Below are positions 1 to 5,767 of a stretch of 7,149 nt of DNA, one piece after another; positions within the stretch are counted from its first letter, which is position 1, and each line of letters opens with the position of its first letter. Below the pieces are notes generated by a model. It saw only the letters and a program-made list of their open reading frames with translations. It did no database searches and was not told where the DNA came from. The DNA lies in contig JAQVGK010000181.1 of assembly GCA_028696755.1 (NCBI GenBank), forward strand, positions 1-7,149, written 5' to 3'. The position numbers were made by a program, and so were the translations under genes. The DNA comes from Bacteroidales bacterium. Its GTDB lineage: Bacteria > Bacteroidota > Bacteroidia > Bacteroidales > ML635J-15.

Positions 1-2
1 TT

Positions 3-305
3 GCTAAATATTACAATAGCATTGGACCACGAAACATTGCGTTGGAATATGGACTAGAAGATAAGCCGAGCATTTCGTTAAAGGTTTTCGAGATTTTTAG
101 ATCGGGACAAACAGTTTCGAAGGATGATTTGCAAACTCTAAATGATTTTAAACTTATGCAAATATCGTGGATTTACGATTTAAACTTTGCATATACACGA
201 AGTTTGGTTCACGATAATGGCTACGCGCAAATAGTCTTAAACAGCATGAATTGCGAGGCGGATAAGGTGGAGATAATGCGGATTTTGAGGGAGAATGGGT
301 ATTAG
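3..305 (+). CDS. C-terminal end of an unidentified protein, possibly an HD-domain hydrolase (5' partial)
   Basis: The frame is open from the left edge of the window (A-K-Y-Y-N-S-I-G-P-R...) to a TAG at 303-305, giving 100 visible residues with no start in view, so the gene begins upstream. An internal TTG at 42 could be read as a start, but the coding sequence runs on to its left without a break, so I treat this as a 5'-truncated gene. The visible part is a mixed hydrophobic and charged, probably helical tail. The stretch QISWIYDLNF resembles, from memory, the C-terminal region of Bacteroidota HD-superfamily metal-dependent hydrolases. The HD motif itself would lie outside the window, so the family call is tentative. 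The gene converges on the BRO-N remnant, with only 7 nt between the two stop codons. Confidence 0.55.
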   Translation, partial: AKYYNSIGPRNIALEYGLEDKPSISLKVFEIFRSGQTVSKDDLQTLNDFKLMQISWIYDLNFAYTRSLVHDNGYAQIVLNSMNCEADKVEIMRILRENGY

Positions 306-312
306 GAAAATA

Positions 313-657
313 TTACAATAAAGCATTCTGCAAACTACTTTTCGACAGCCATTGTTTGAACGGCTCTGCTTTTGGAGAAGGGATTGATTGAATTATTCGA
401 AGAAGAGTTTCTGCATCTGCCACATCTGTTGCTCTCATTTTACCATCTTCAGCCATCATTTTCAACTGTCCCAATTTTTGGGACGTTTCATTTCCTTCAG
501 CTTTAAGCTTGGACTTTAAGGCATTCCAGTATTTGCGAGGTCTTGGGCTATCTGTAAGTATTTCAACAACATCAATTACTGAAAAATACCAAATTTCTTT
601 CGTATCATCCCAATGTGTCCTAACTTTCTTTTCCTCAAATAATTTTATACTACTCAT
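313..657 (-). pseudogene. Truncated BRO-N family (phage antirepressor-like) gene
   Basis: The product is 114 residues when started at the ATG at 657; a TTG six codons upstream (675) is a weaker alternative. It is recognisable as a BRO N-terminal domain. Key stretches are a WYFSVIDVVEILTDS segment near the N-terminus, PRKYW, LKAEG, a QLKM.AEDGK loop, TDVAD, and LLRIIQSIPSPKAEPFKQWL. Intact relatives run to roughly 250-300 residues, continuing after the WL.K motif with a long C-terminal region. Here the reading diverges right after WLSK and stops nine residues later. No continuation is visible in another frame, because the DNA beyond the stop encodes the neighbouring gene on the other strand. 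BRO-N proteins bind DNA and are typical of prophages and other mobile elements. The likely reading is a decayed remnant, although a short BRO-N-only protein remains possible. Confidence 0.72.
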
Positions 658-835
658 ACCATTAAAATTTATCAATTCACAATTTTTCCAATTCCCAGTT
701 CTCTAAGAAGGTTCTTTTACTAATATCTTATTCTAAAATTTGCTAGTAAGCTTTATAATTATTAAGTAATACCTTTCGATTGATTTTACTCAAAAAAAAT
801 GGTCATTCAAACAATCAATTTTAAAAACTACGTTC

Positions 836-1696
836 CTACATATCAAACCCGTTCCCACTAAACTTACAGCCCTTGATAGTAAGATTTTTGTCGTTGTTAA
901 TGAAAGATGAGATTTTATTGTTTTTAAATGTACACTTAGTAATTGTTAGATCAGATGTTTTAAGTTCTGCATTTTCTTCTTCGCTATACCAAAATACTTC
1001 GTCAACGCAGAAAAGGTGAGGCATAAACTCGTTTGTAAAATTGTCGTAAAACTTACATTTTGTAAAGCTAACTTCTTCGGATTGTGTAATTTCGACAAGG
1101 TTAAATTCGCCGGTATTACGAAATATCGTTGATTCGAAGTTTACATTATAGCAATTGTAAATATATGCTAATCCGTATGAACAATCATAAATCTCTGATT
1201 TCTTAACCAACACATTTGTGCACATATTTGTCATAATTCCAACTGTTCCGCTACCATATAAACTACAATCGCTGATTTCGATAGTATAACACGAATCGAA
1301 ACCGAGAACGCCACCCATACAATAACCAGATTCGGTATGACCAAAGGTTATTCCTTCGAACTTAAGATTAGTGCAATTTATAAAATACATTACCCAAGCA
1401 TATCGAGGCTCAAGCAAAATTGTTGCCTTCCCTCCTCCTTTTATCGTAAGATTCGAAATCTCGTAGATATTTGGCTCGTATCCGTCAAAGTTATCCACCA
1501 AACTCACATTTGGATTATTAATTTCTTCCATAATTTGGCTGATATTGTATTCGCCGGGTGCCAGTTCAATTATAACATCCGACTGAATCGCGTTCATAAG
1601 ATCCAGAGCGTTATTAACTTCAACTTTTATTTGAGCATTCAAACTAGCAAGAGCAAATGCTGACAGCAATAATAATGCAAGGCTTAGCTTTTTCAT
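836..1696 (-). CDS. Secreted right-handed parallel beta-helix repeat protein
   Basis: The product has 286 residues. Residues 1-21 form a clear Sec signal peptide (MKK, a Leu/Ala-rich core, SLNA before Q22), which also supports the ATG start at 1696. From about residue 80 the protein is a series of beta-helix rungs of about 20-25 residues, each built as N/D-L-x-I-x-x-C/G-x-F. Examples are NLTIKGG (82-88), NLKFEGITF (110-118), TIEISDCSLYGSG (138-150), NVLVKKSEIYDC (161-172), EVSFTKCKFYDN (208-219), DLTITKCTFKNN (249-260) and NLTIKGCKFSGN (271-282). This is the pectate-lyase/NosD-like fold. No catalytic residues can be assigned, so a polysaccharide-related role would be a guess. The protein ends right after the last rung, with no T9SS sorting domain. 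A -7 box lies 23 nt upstream. Downstream (676-835) I see only an AT-rich spacer with a run of eight A (792-799, T on the coding strand) and no strong hairpin. Confidence 0.85.
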   Translation of the reverse strand: MKKLSLALLLLSAFALASLNAQIKVEVNNALDLMNAIQSDVIIELAPGEYNISQIMEEINNPNVSLVDNFDGYEPNIYEISNLTIKGGGKATILLEPRYAWVMYFINCTNLKFEGITFGHTESGYCMGGVLGFDSCYTIEISDCSLYGSGTVGIMTNMCTNVLVKKSEIYDCSYGLAYIYNCYNVNFESTIFRNTGEFNLVEITQSEEVSFTKCKFYDNFTNEFMPHLFCVDEVFWYSEEENAELKTSDLTITKCTFKNNKISSFINNDKNLTIKGCKFSGNGFDM

Positions 1697-1719
1697 AGTT
1701 ATAGGTTTATTATTCTTTT

Positions 1720-1727
1720 CAAAATTA
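1720..1727 (-). promoter_or_regulatory. Putative -7 box (TAATTTTG) for the beta-helix gene
   Basis: On the minus strand, TAATTTTG matches the Bacteroidota -7 consensus TAnnTTTG and ends 23 nt before the ATG at 1696. This would leave a leader of only about 15-20 nt. No good TTTG/TTG -33 element is visible at the usual distance; the sequence there is TGGTTTTTA. The assignment rests on the -7 match and its position, and such AT-rich octamers also occur by chance. Confidence 0.4.
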
Positions 1728-1830
1728 GGAAAATTTGAATAAAAACCATTTGAGAATGAGATTATTTTGGGGAAATATTAATGATTATGAAAATTGATTT
1801 AATGTCACTTAGTTTAGAATATCTATGTAT

Positions 1831-1846
1831 ATGTCCGCTGGACAAA
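1831..1846 (+). repeat. Palindromic motif copy 1 (ATGTCCGCTGGACAAA)
   Basis: TGTCC and GGACA are perfect inverted arms around a 3-nt centre (GCT) at 1832-1844, followed by an A-run. It forms the outer left end of the inverted-repeat element. It shares 15 of 16 bases with copies 2 and 3; the only difference is the first base of the centre. Confidence 0.75.
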
Positions 1847-1880
1847 AAGTGCTATTTGATTTAGCTTTTTACTGACGTTT

Positions 1881-1896
1881 ATGTCCACTGGACAAA
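1881..1896 (+). repeat. Palindromic motif copy 2 (ATGTCCACTGGACAAA)
   Basis: Same orientation as copy 1, 50 bp downstream, with centre ACT. It lies just inside the left arm of the inverted-repeat element and has no partner on the right side. The flanking bases (A-run, then ACGAG) differ from those of copy 1, so the 16-nt unit is conserved on its own. Confidence 0.75.
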
Positions 1897-1944
1897 AACG
1901 AGTTTTTTTTAGAAAATTTTAAGTATAAAGGTCTTGGAATAATT

Positions 1945-1958
1945 AGCCCGCTAGGGCT
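1945..1958. repeat. Short GC hairpin AGCCC-GCTA-GGGCT
   Basis: A five-bp perfect stem with a four-base loop, conspicuous as the GC-richest spot in an AT-rich intergenic region, located near the centre-right of the inverted-repeat element. No T-run follows immediately on either strand, so it is unlikely to be an intrinsic terminator. It may be the tip of the larger fold formed when the 1831-1881 and 1959-2016 arms pair. Confidence 0.5.
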
Positions 1959-2000
1959 TAAATGTCAGTAAAAAACTTAATCAACTACTAAAATCACTCC

Positions 2001-2016
2001 TTTGTCCAGAGGACAT
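2001..2016 (-). repeat. Palindromic motif copy 3, inverted (ATGTCCTCTGGACAAA on the minus strand)
   Basis: This copy is in the opposite orientation to copies 1 and 2 and forms the outer right end of the inverted-repeat element. Read on the minus strand, its centre is TCT, so all three copies fit ATGTCC-[G/A/T]-CTGGACAAA. Confidence 0.75.
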
Positions 2017-2089
2017 TAACTAAACGAGACTAATAATTGATAATTAAAACGCTAAATCAATTTGTTCTCAGCATTTTAAAAGTCATAGC

Positions 2090-4039
2090 CTATTCCACCA
2101 CAATTTTCTCAAATACTGAGTTTTGATTACCTCTAATTTCAATAAAATACATCCCTTGATTCTGATTGCTAAGGTCGATGGTGATTGTACTGTCATCAAT
2201 TTTAGTTTCATAAACAACGCGACCAAGAGCATCTGAAACAATAATAGTGTTATAATTCTGTAAATTGTTGGCCTCGATGGTTAACAATGCGGAGGTTGGA
2301 TTGGGATAAATTGAGAATGAGCTAATATTATTTTCAATTCCAACAAAAGTTTCAACAGTTACATCCAAACTGCAAGTAGATTGATTCCCTGCTTCATCTT
2401 CAACAGTCCAAACTACAGTTGTTGTTCCTAAATCAAAGACACTTCCTTCTAAGCTGTTAGTGTTGCTATAGTCATTGATTACAGATGAAACCGAACAATT
2501 ATCAGTAAACTCTAATGGATCGAGTTCTGTTCCTTGTACAGTATAGGTTTGACTAATATCATCGGCAATTACAATAAAGTTTGAGGGGCATGAGATTGTT
2601 GGGGCGATGTTGTCATCCAGAAGGCCACCGTCAGAAATAATCCAATTGTTTGGGTTTCCTGTTAAAATATCATGCGCATTTACAGCTGCACAAGAATATT
2701 TACTGTTTCCTCCACTAAAATTCACACTCGGTGTTAGGTTTTGAGCTGCCCAACCGATTAGTAGTGAGTTGTAATTTGCGACAGAAAGAGTAACATCATC
2801 GAACATATAACTCATATCAGTAACGTTGCTCACATTCCAGTTGCCAATATCTTGATCAAACGAAGATGCGTAAAAAAACATTGAACTCATATCATTCACA
2901 TTTGTTACATCCCAGCTACCTATATCTTGATTAAATGCTGATGCACCAGCAAACACACCTGCCATATTTGTCACACTACTTACATCCCATGATCCGATAT
3001 TTTGATTAAACTCTGTGGCATAACTTAAAAAAAGTGCCAAATCTAAAACCCCACTAACATCCCAACTTCCAATATTTTGGTTGAACATTGTCGCACCACA
3101 AAACATCCACTTCATATCTATCACACTGCTAACATCCCAATTATCAATGTTTTGGTTGAATGAATTTGCGGAATTAAACATAAATTCCATGTCAGTGACA
3201 TTGCTAACATTCCAATTTCCAATATCATGATTAAATAAAATAGCGTAACGGAACATTGAACTCATATTCTCCACACTACTTACATCCCAATCACCAATAT
3301 TTTGATTAAAACTATCTGCATGATAAAACATATAATTCATATCAAGTACACTACTTACATCCCAACTTCCAATATCTTGATTAAATGCAACAGCATGATC
3401 AAACATTTTGCTCATATCCGCAACATTACTAACATTCCAACCTCCAATATTTTGATTGAATGCTGAAGCTGAATAGAACATTCCATTCATGTCTGTGACA
3501 TTACTCACATCCCAATTCCCAATATTTTGATTAAATGATTGAGCGTAACGAAACATCATACTCATGTCATTAACATTACTAACATCCCAACTACTAATAT
3601 CAAGATTAAATGCGGTTGCATCTCCAAACATATAACTAAGATTTGTTACTTCCGCAGGAATATGATTAGGAACTTCTATCAAATTAATTGCATGATAACA
3701 AGAGTAAGATAAATCTGTTAATCCGACCTCTCCAAAATCATTAATTTTCACCAGTTTAACTGCACTTGAATTAGAACAGCCTTTAAAATGGGTTAAAGTT
3801 CCATTTATTGTAACAGTATAGATACCATGACTGGTATAAGTATGACTATAATCGCCTTCACTTGTAAATGCCTGTGTAATTTCGTCACCCCAATCCACAT
3901 TAACATCGACTGTACCATATAATAGTAAGGTTATAGTTGTGCCAGAGGAAAGATTTGTATTAAACTCGAGGCTCATTTGTGCCTGCAAAAAGTTAACAAC
4001 AAAAAATAGCGTGGATAACAACAGAATTCTTTTAATCAT
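2090..4039 (-). CDS. Secreted DUF285/BspA-like repeat protein with HYR-like domain and T9SS type A sorting domain
   Basis: The product has 649 residues from the ATG at 4039. An upstream in-frame ATG (4096) would put 19 residues before the signal peptide, so the inner start is preferred. Residues 1-20 are a Sec signal (MIKR, hydrophobic core, FLQA before Q21). Residues about 24-85 look PKD-like (VDWGD; YSHTYTSHGIYTVTI). Residues 144-418 are eleven repeats of 25 residues with consensus FNQNIGxWDVSxVxDMxxMF, the DUF285 family also called BspA-type surface repeats. After the usual closing segment (YNSLLIGWA; NNWIISDGG), residues about 477-564 resemble an HYR domain (APTISCPSN; DNCS; GTTTVVWTVEDEAGN). 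Residues about 572-649 form the C-terminal T9SS domain (IYPNPT at 577-582, DALGRVVYE, GMYFIEI), which implies export across the outer membrane and surface anchoring or release. Such proteins are thought to act in adhesion or binding; the ligand is unknown. It is transcribed divergently from the radical SAM operon. Confidence 0.92.
   Translation of the reverse strand: MIKRILLLSTLFFVVNFLQAQMSLEFNTNLSSGTTITLLLYGTVDVNVDWGDEITQAFTSEGDYSHTYTSHGIYTVTINGTLTHFKGCSNSSAVKLVKINDFGEVGLTDLSYSCYHAINLIEVPNHIPAEVTNLSYMFGDATAFNLDISSWDVSNVNDMSMMFRYAQSFNQNIGNWDVSNVTDMNGMFYSASAFNQNIGGWNVSNVADMSKMFDHAVAFNQDIGSWDVSSVLDMNYMFYHADSFNQNIGDWDVSSVENMSSMFRYAILFNHDIGNWNVSNVTDMEFMFNSANSFNQNIDNWDVSSVIDMKWMFCGATMFNQNIGSWDVSGVLDLALFLSYATEFNQNIGSWDVSSVTNMAGVFAGASAFNQDIGSWDVTNVNDMSSMFFYASSFDQDIGNWNVSNVTDMSYMFDDVTLSVANYNSLLIGWAAQNLTPSVNFSGGNSKYSCAAVNAHDILTGNPNNWIISDGGLLDDNIAPTISCPSNFIVIADDISQTYTVQGTELDPLEFTDNCSVSSVINDYSNTNSLEGSVFDLGTTTVVWTVEDEAGNQSTCSLDVTVETFVGIENNISSFSIYPNPTSALLTIEANNLQNYNTIIVSDALGRVVYETKIDDSTITIDLSNQNQGMYFIEIRGNQNSVFEKIVVE
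2786..3610 (-). repeat. Eleven tandem 75-bp units encoding DUF285 repeats
   Basis: Counting from FNLDISSWDVS, the coding strand contains eleven consecutive units of exactly 25 codons with no indel. A partial unit (VTNLSYMFGDATA) precedes them. The F-N-Q-[ND]-I-G-x-W-[DN]-V-[ST]-x-V core is nearly invariant, while the residues between the two halves of the DM..MF motif and after it vary. Unit 8 (about 3085-3011) departs most, replacing DMxxMF with DLALFL. The constant length and high similarity suggest expansion by recombination and a capacity for copy-number change. Confidence 0.9.
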
Positions 4040-4113
4040 GAGACAACTTATTTGTTTAACAATGCTTGTAATCAACTCGCCAAGAAAAAGAATCATTTTG
4101 AGTAATCACTCTA

Positions 4114-4140
4114 CAAATATAATCAATTTACAATATCAAA
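4114..4140 (-). promoter_or_regulatory. Putative promoter for the DUF285 surface protein
   Basis: On the minus strand, TATATTTG (4121 down to 4114) fits the Bacteroidota -7 consensus TAnnTTTG. A TTTG (4140 down to 4137) lies 15 nt upstream, a little closer than the usual 17-23 nt for a -33 element. Transcription would start near 4107, leaving a leader of about 68 nt before the ATG at 4039. It lies in the shared upstream region of two divergent transcripts. Confidence 0.42.
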
Positions 4141-4238
4141 CTCATGATATGTCTAAAATAGTTGATTCTAAAACTGGACAGTCATTTGAAACAAGTCCTG
4201 ATACAATTTTTTCATTCAGTTCACGTTTATTATTTTGT

Positions 4239-4246
4239 TAACTTTG
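4239..4246 (+). promoter_or_regulatory. Putative -7 box (TAACTTTG) for the small exported protein/radical SAM operon
   Basis: TAACTTTG matches TAnnTTTG exactly and ends 21 nt before the ATG at 4268, so the leader would be very short and lacks a Shine-Dalgarno sequence. No clear TTTG -33 element is found about 20 nt upstream (the sequence there is TTCATTCAG). It is the only candidate promoter I see for the two-gene operon. Confidence 0.45.
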
Positions 4247-4267
4247 AACTCCTAAACCAAACATATT

Positions 4268-4651
4268 ATGAAAAACCTCTTCCTCAAATTCAAAACTCAG
4301 ATTGCTAAAGTATCTTTGAGCATTTTAGGTTTTACGCTGGCAGCATCGCAATGTCTGGCGCAATATATGGCTATCAGACCGCAAACAAATATTTCTCTTA
4401 GACTTACGGGAATAGCAGATACAATCAGCAGATTCCGGATTGTGGTTAACGATTACGACACCTTGTATTCATCATGGGAAAATAAATATTTCTATAATTT
4501 TAGATTTGATTCATTCGACAATAAATGCAAAGTCGAAATAAGTGAGGACTCCCCTATTTCGGAGCAGAAATTTGAGCTAATCACAAAGATTATTGCAATA
4601 AAACCTGAAGATGAAAATCAAATAGAAATTGAACTAAAGGCAAAAGAATAA
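4268..4651 (+). CDS. Small exported partner protein of a rSAM/lipoprotein system (atypical lipobox)
   Basis: The product has 127 residues. A signal peptide is plain: Lys at 2, 7, 9 and 14, a hydrophobic core around VSLSILGFTLAA, then SQCLAQ. The mature part is a single small domain, probably beta-rich, with YMAIRP, ISLRLTG (42-48), FRIVVNDYDTLYSS (56-69) and an acidic tail. The size, signal and position directly before a radical SAM gene match the putative lipoproteins of the rSAM/lipoprotein systems of Bacteroidales, as I remember that family. Those normally have a canonical lipobox Cys. Here Cys29 follows Ser-Gln, which signal peptidase II does not usually accept, and cleavage by signal peptidase I after CLA (residue 31) looks as likely. 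Only one other Cys is present (Cys87). The start has no Shine-Dalgarno sequence, but a -7 box sits 21 nt upstream. It is probably the substrate or partner of the downstream enzyme; its molecular role is unknown. Confidence 0.75.
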   Translation: MKNLFLKFKTQIAKVSLSILGFTLAASQCLAQYMAIRPQTNISLRLTGIADTISRFRIVVNDYDTLYSSWENKYFYNFRFDSFDNKCKVEISEDSPISEQKFELITKIIAIKPEDENQIEIELKAKE

Positions 4652-4654
4652 GCA

Positions 4655-5734
4655 ATGCTTTCTAAGCTTCGTAAACAAACTGCATTCAGGCTTTTTCGAT
4701 CGTACCGAACAAACGCGGTAAAACTTCACGAACTTAATAGCTTATTTTGGGAATGTACACTTCGCTGCAATTTGCATTGTCTGCATTGCGGAAGCGATTG
4801 TTCGCACAATTCGCTTGCTGCCGATATGCCATTAACTGATTTTTTGGTTGCTCTAGATTCGATTTCGAAGCATGTAAAACCTAAAAACATTTTTATCATT
4901 TTCTCGGGTGGCGAGCCGTTAATGCGTAGCGACTTAGAAGAGTGTGGCAAAGCTGTTAGCGAGCGAGGATTTGATTGGGGAATGGTAACAAATGGACTAG
5001 CACTTAGCAATGCTAGATTAGATTCTTTGATGGAATCGGGAATTAAATCCATTAGCATAAGTTTGGACGGTTTAAAAAATTCGCATAATGCATTGCGCTG
5101 CCATTCCAACAGTTTTGACAAAGCAGTTGAGGCAATAAAAAATGTTGCTGCAATTTCTAATTTCACATTCGATGTAATTACTTGCGTAAGCGAATTAAAC
5201 ATACATGAACTACGACAAATAAAGGATTTTCTTATTTCGCTTAATGTAAAGCAATGGCGAATAAATACAATTTTTCCGGTAGGCAGAGGAGCTCAAAATA
5301 AAAAGCTAATGCTAGGCGATAAGGATTTTACTGCATTAATGGATTTTATTGCGATTACCCGCCGCGAGAACAAAATTCACTTGCAGTATTCTTGCGAAGG
5401 TTTTTTGGGTGATTATGAATCGAAGGTACGCGACAGCTTTTATTTTTGCCGAGCAGGAATAAATATCGGTTCTATTTTGGTTGATGGATCAATTTCGGCA
5501 TGTCCAAACATGAGAAGCAACTTCATTCAAGGTAATATCTACAAAGATGATTTTATGAATGTTTGGAACAACAAGTTCGAAAAGCATCGCAATCGTGAAT
5601 GGTCTAAAAAAGATCAATGTAAAAACTGCAAAGACTTTAAAAACTGCGAAGGCAACGGTTTGCATTTATATGATGAAAATGAGCAATTGCAGGTTTGCCA
5701 TTTAAAAAGGATTATGCAACAAAAAAAATGGTGA
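4655..5734 (+). CDS. Radical SAM/SPASM enzyme of a rSAM/lipoprotein system
   Basis: The product has 359 residues. The radical SAM cluster motif CNLHCLHC (Cys38, Cys42, Cys45) binds the 4Fe-4S that cleaves S-adenosylmethionine. Two further cysteines flank it at the same rhythm (Cys34, Cys49). GGEP (85-88) and ISISLDG (133-139) are the usual radical SAM core motifs. The C-terminal third is a SPASM-like auxiliary cluster domain: Cys265 (FCRAG), Cys283 (SACPN), GNIYKDDFMNVW (293-304), Cys322-x2-Cys325-x5-Cys331 (ending CEGNGLHL) and Cys348. SPASM enzymes commonly modify peptides or proteins. The start ATG lies 3 nt after the stop of the small exported protein, with AAAGG (4636-4640) as possible ribosome site, so the two are co-transcribed and probably translationally coupled. 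The N-terminal KLHELNSLFWECTLRCNL stretch is what I associate with the rSAM/lipoprotein subfamily. It should be cytoplasmic, so any action on the partner would precede export. A terminator hairpin overlaps its stop codon. Confidence 0.88.
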   Translation: MLSKLRKQTAFRLFRSYRTNAVKLHELNSLFWECTLRCNLHCLHCGSDCSHNSLAADMPLTDFLVALDSISKHVKPKNIFIIFSGGEPLMRSDLEECGKAVSERGFDWGMVTNGLALSNARLDSLMESGIKSISISLDGLKNSHNALRCHSNSFDKAVEAIKNVAAISNFTFDVITCVSELNIHELRQIKDFLISLNVKQWRINTIFPVGRGAQNKKLMLGDKDFTALMDFIAITRRENKIHLQYSCEGFLGDYESKVRDSFYFCRAGINIGSILVDGSISACPNMRSNFIQGNIYKDDFMNVWNNKFEKHRNREWSKKDQCKNCKDFKNCEGNGLHLYDENEQLQVCHLKRIMQQKKW

Positions 5735-5750
5735 CCTCAGCCACCATTTT
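5725..5750. terminator. Bidirectional hairpin terminator overlapping the radical SAM stop codon
   Basis: AAAATGGTG (5725-5733) and CACCATTTT (5742-5750) form a perfect nine-bp stem with an eight-base loop. On the minus strand the stem is followed by an uninterrupted T-run (complement of A5721-A5728), an ideal intrinsic terminator for the protease gene ending at 5768. On the plus strand the stem ends in TTTT followed by CATTTC, a weaker but plausible terminator for the radical SAM operon. The last Trp codon and the TGA (5729-5734) lie within the left arm and first loop base. Confidence 0.82.
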
Positions 5751-5767
5751 CATTTCAATAAGTTTAT

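Larger units (their letters stand above)
1831..2016. repeat. MITE-like element with imperfect ~50-58 bp terminal inverted repeats
   Basis: The left arm (1831-1881) and the reverse complement of the right arm (1959-2016) align almost throughout. Both start with ATGTCC, pass a CTGGACAAA block, then a GTG, then TTGATT, and end in TTTTTACTGAC followed by TTTA after a two-base variable step. The right arm carries about seven extra bases in the middle (around 1984-1993). By hand I count roughly 43 matching positions out of 51. The inner ~77 bp contain a further copy of the palindromic motif (1881-1896) and a GC hairpin (1945-1958). The element is too small to encode a transposase, and I see no obvious target-site duplication. 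It could be a non-autonomous miniature transposon, a REP-like palindromic unit, or the template for a folded RNA. The inverted-repeat structure is seen directly; the MITE label is inference. Confidence 0.6.
1697..2089. other. 393-bp intergenic region between two surface-protein genes
   Basis: Both flanking genes are read leftwards. The stretch therefore contains the 3' untranslated region of the DUF285 gene and the promoter region of the beta-helix gene. It holds a structured repeat element (1831-2016, listed separately) and the -7 box at 1720-1727. The only open frame I noticed on the plus strand is a 27-codon ORF from 1781 that runs into the repeat and looks spurious. No convincing terminator stem follows the DUF285 stop, only a weak AT-rich inverted repeat (2035-2041 with 2056-2062). 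Confidence 0.7.

Noticed and set aside
6..320. 13-nt direct repeat AAATATTACAATA at 6-18 and 308-320, each followed closely by GCATT
   Set aside because: It brackets the partial gene suggestively, but a 13-mer match in such AT-rich DNA is near chance level for a 7-kb window, and nothing element-like lies between.
778..820. ATTGATT/AATCAAT inverted arms with an eight-A run downstream of the beta-helix gene
   Set aside because: The loop is about 30 nt and the arms are AT-only apart from one pair; not convincing as a terminator.
1781..1864. 27-codon plus-strand ORF starting MIMKIDLMS
   Set aside because: It runs into the palindromic repeat, has no recognisable features and no clear promoter; most likely spurious.
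2035..2062. AT-rich inverted repeat AATTGAT/ATCAATT downstream of the DUF285 gene
   Set aside because: Seven AT-rich pairs with a 14-nt loop and no adjacent T-run make a poor terminator.
4726..5202. 158-codon minus-strand open frame inside the radical SAM gene
   Set aside because: It is antisense to a gene with strong radical SAM and SPASM motifs and shows no family resemblance; a shadow frame.
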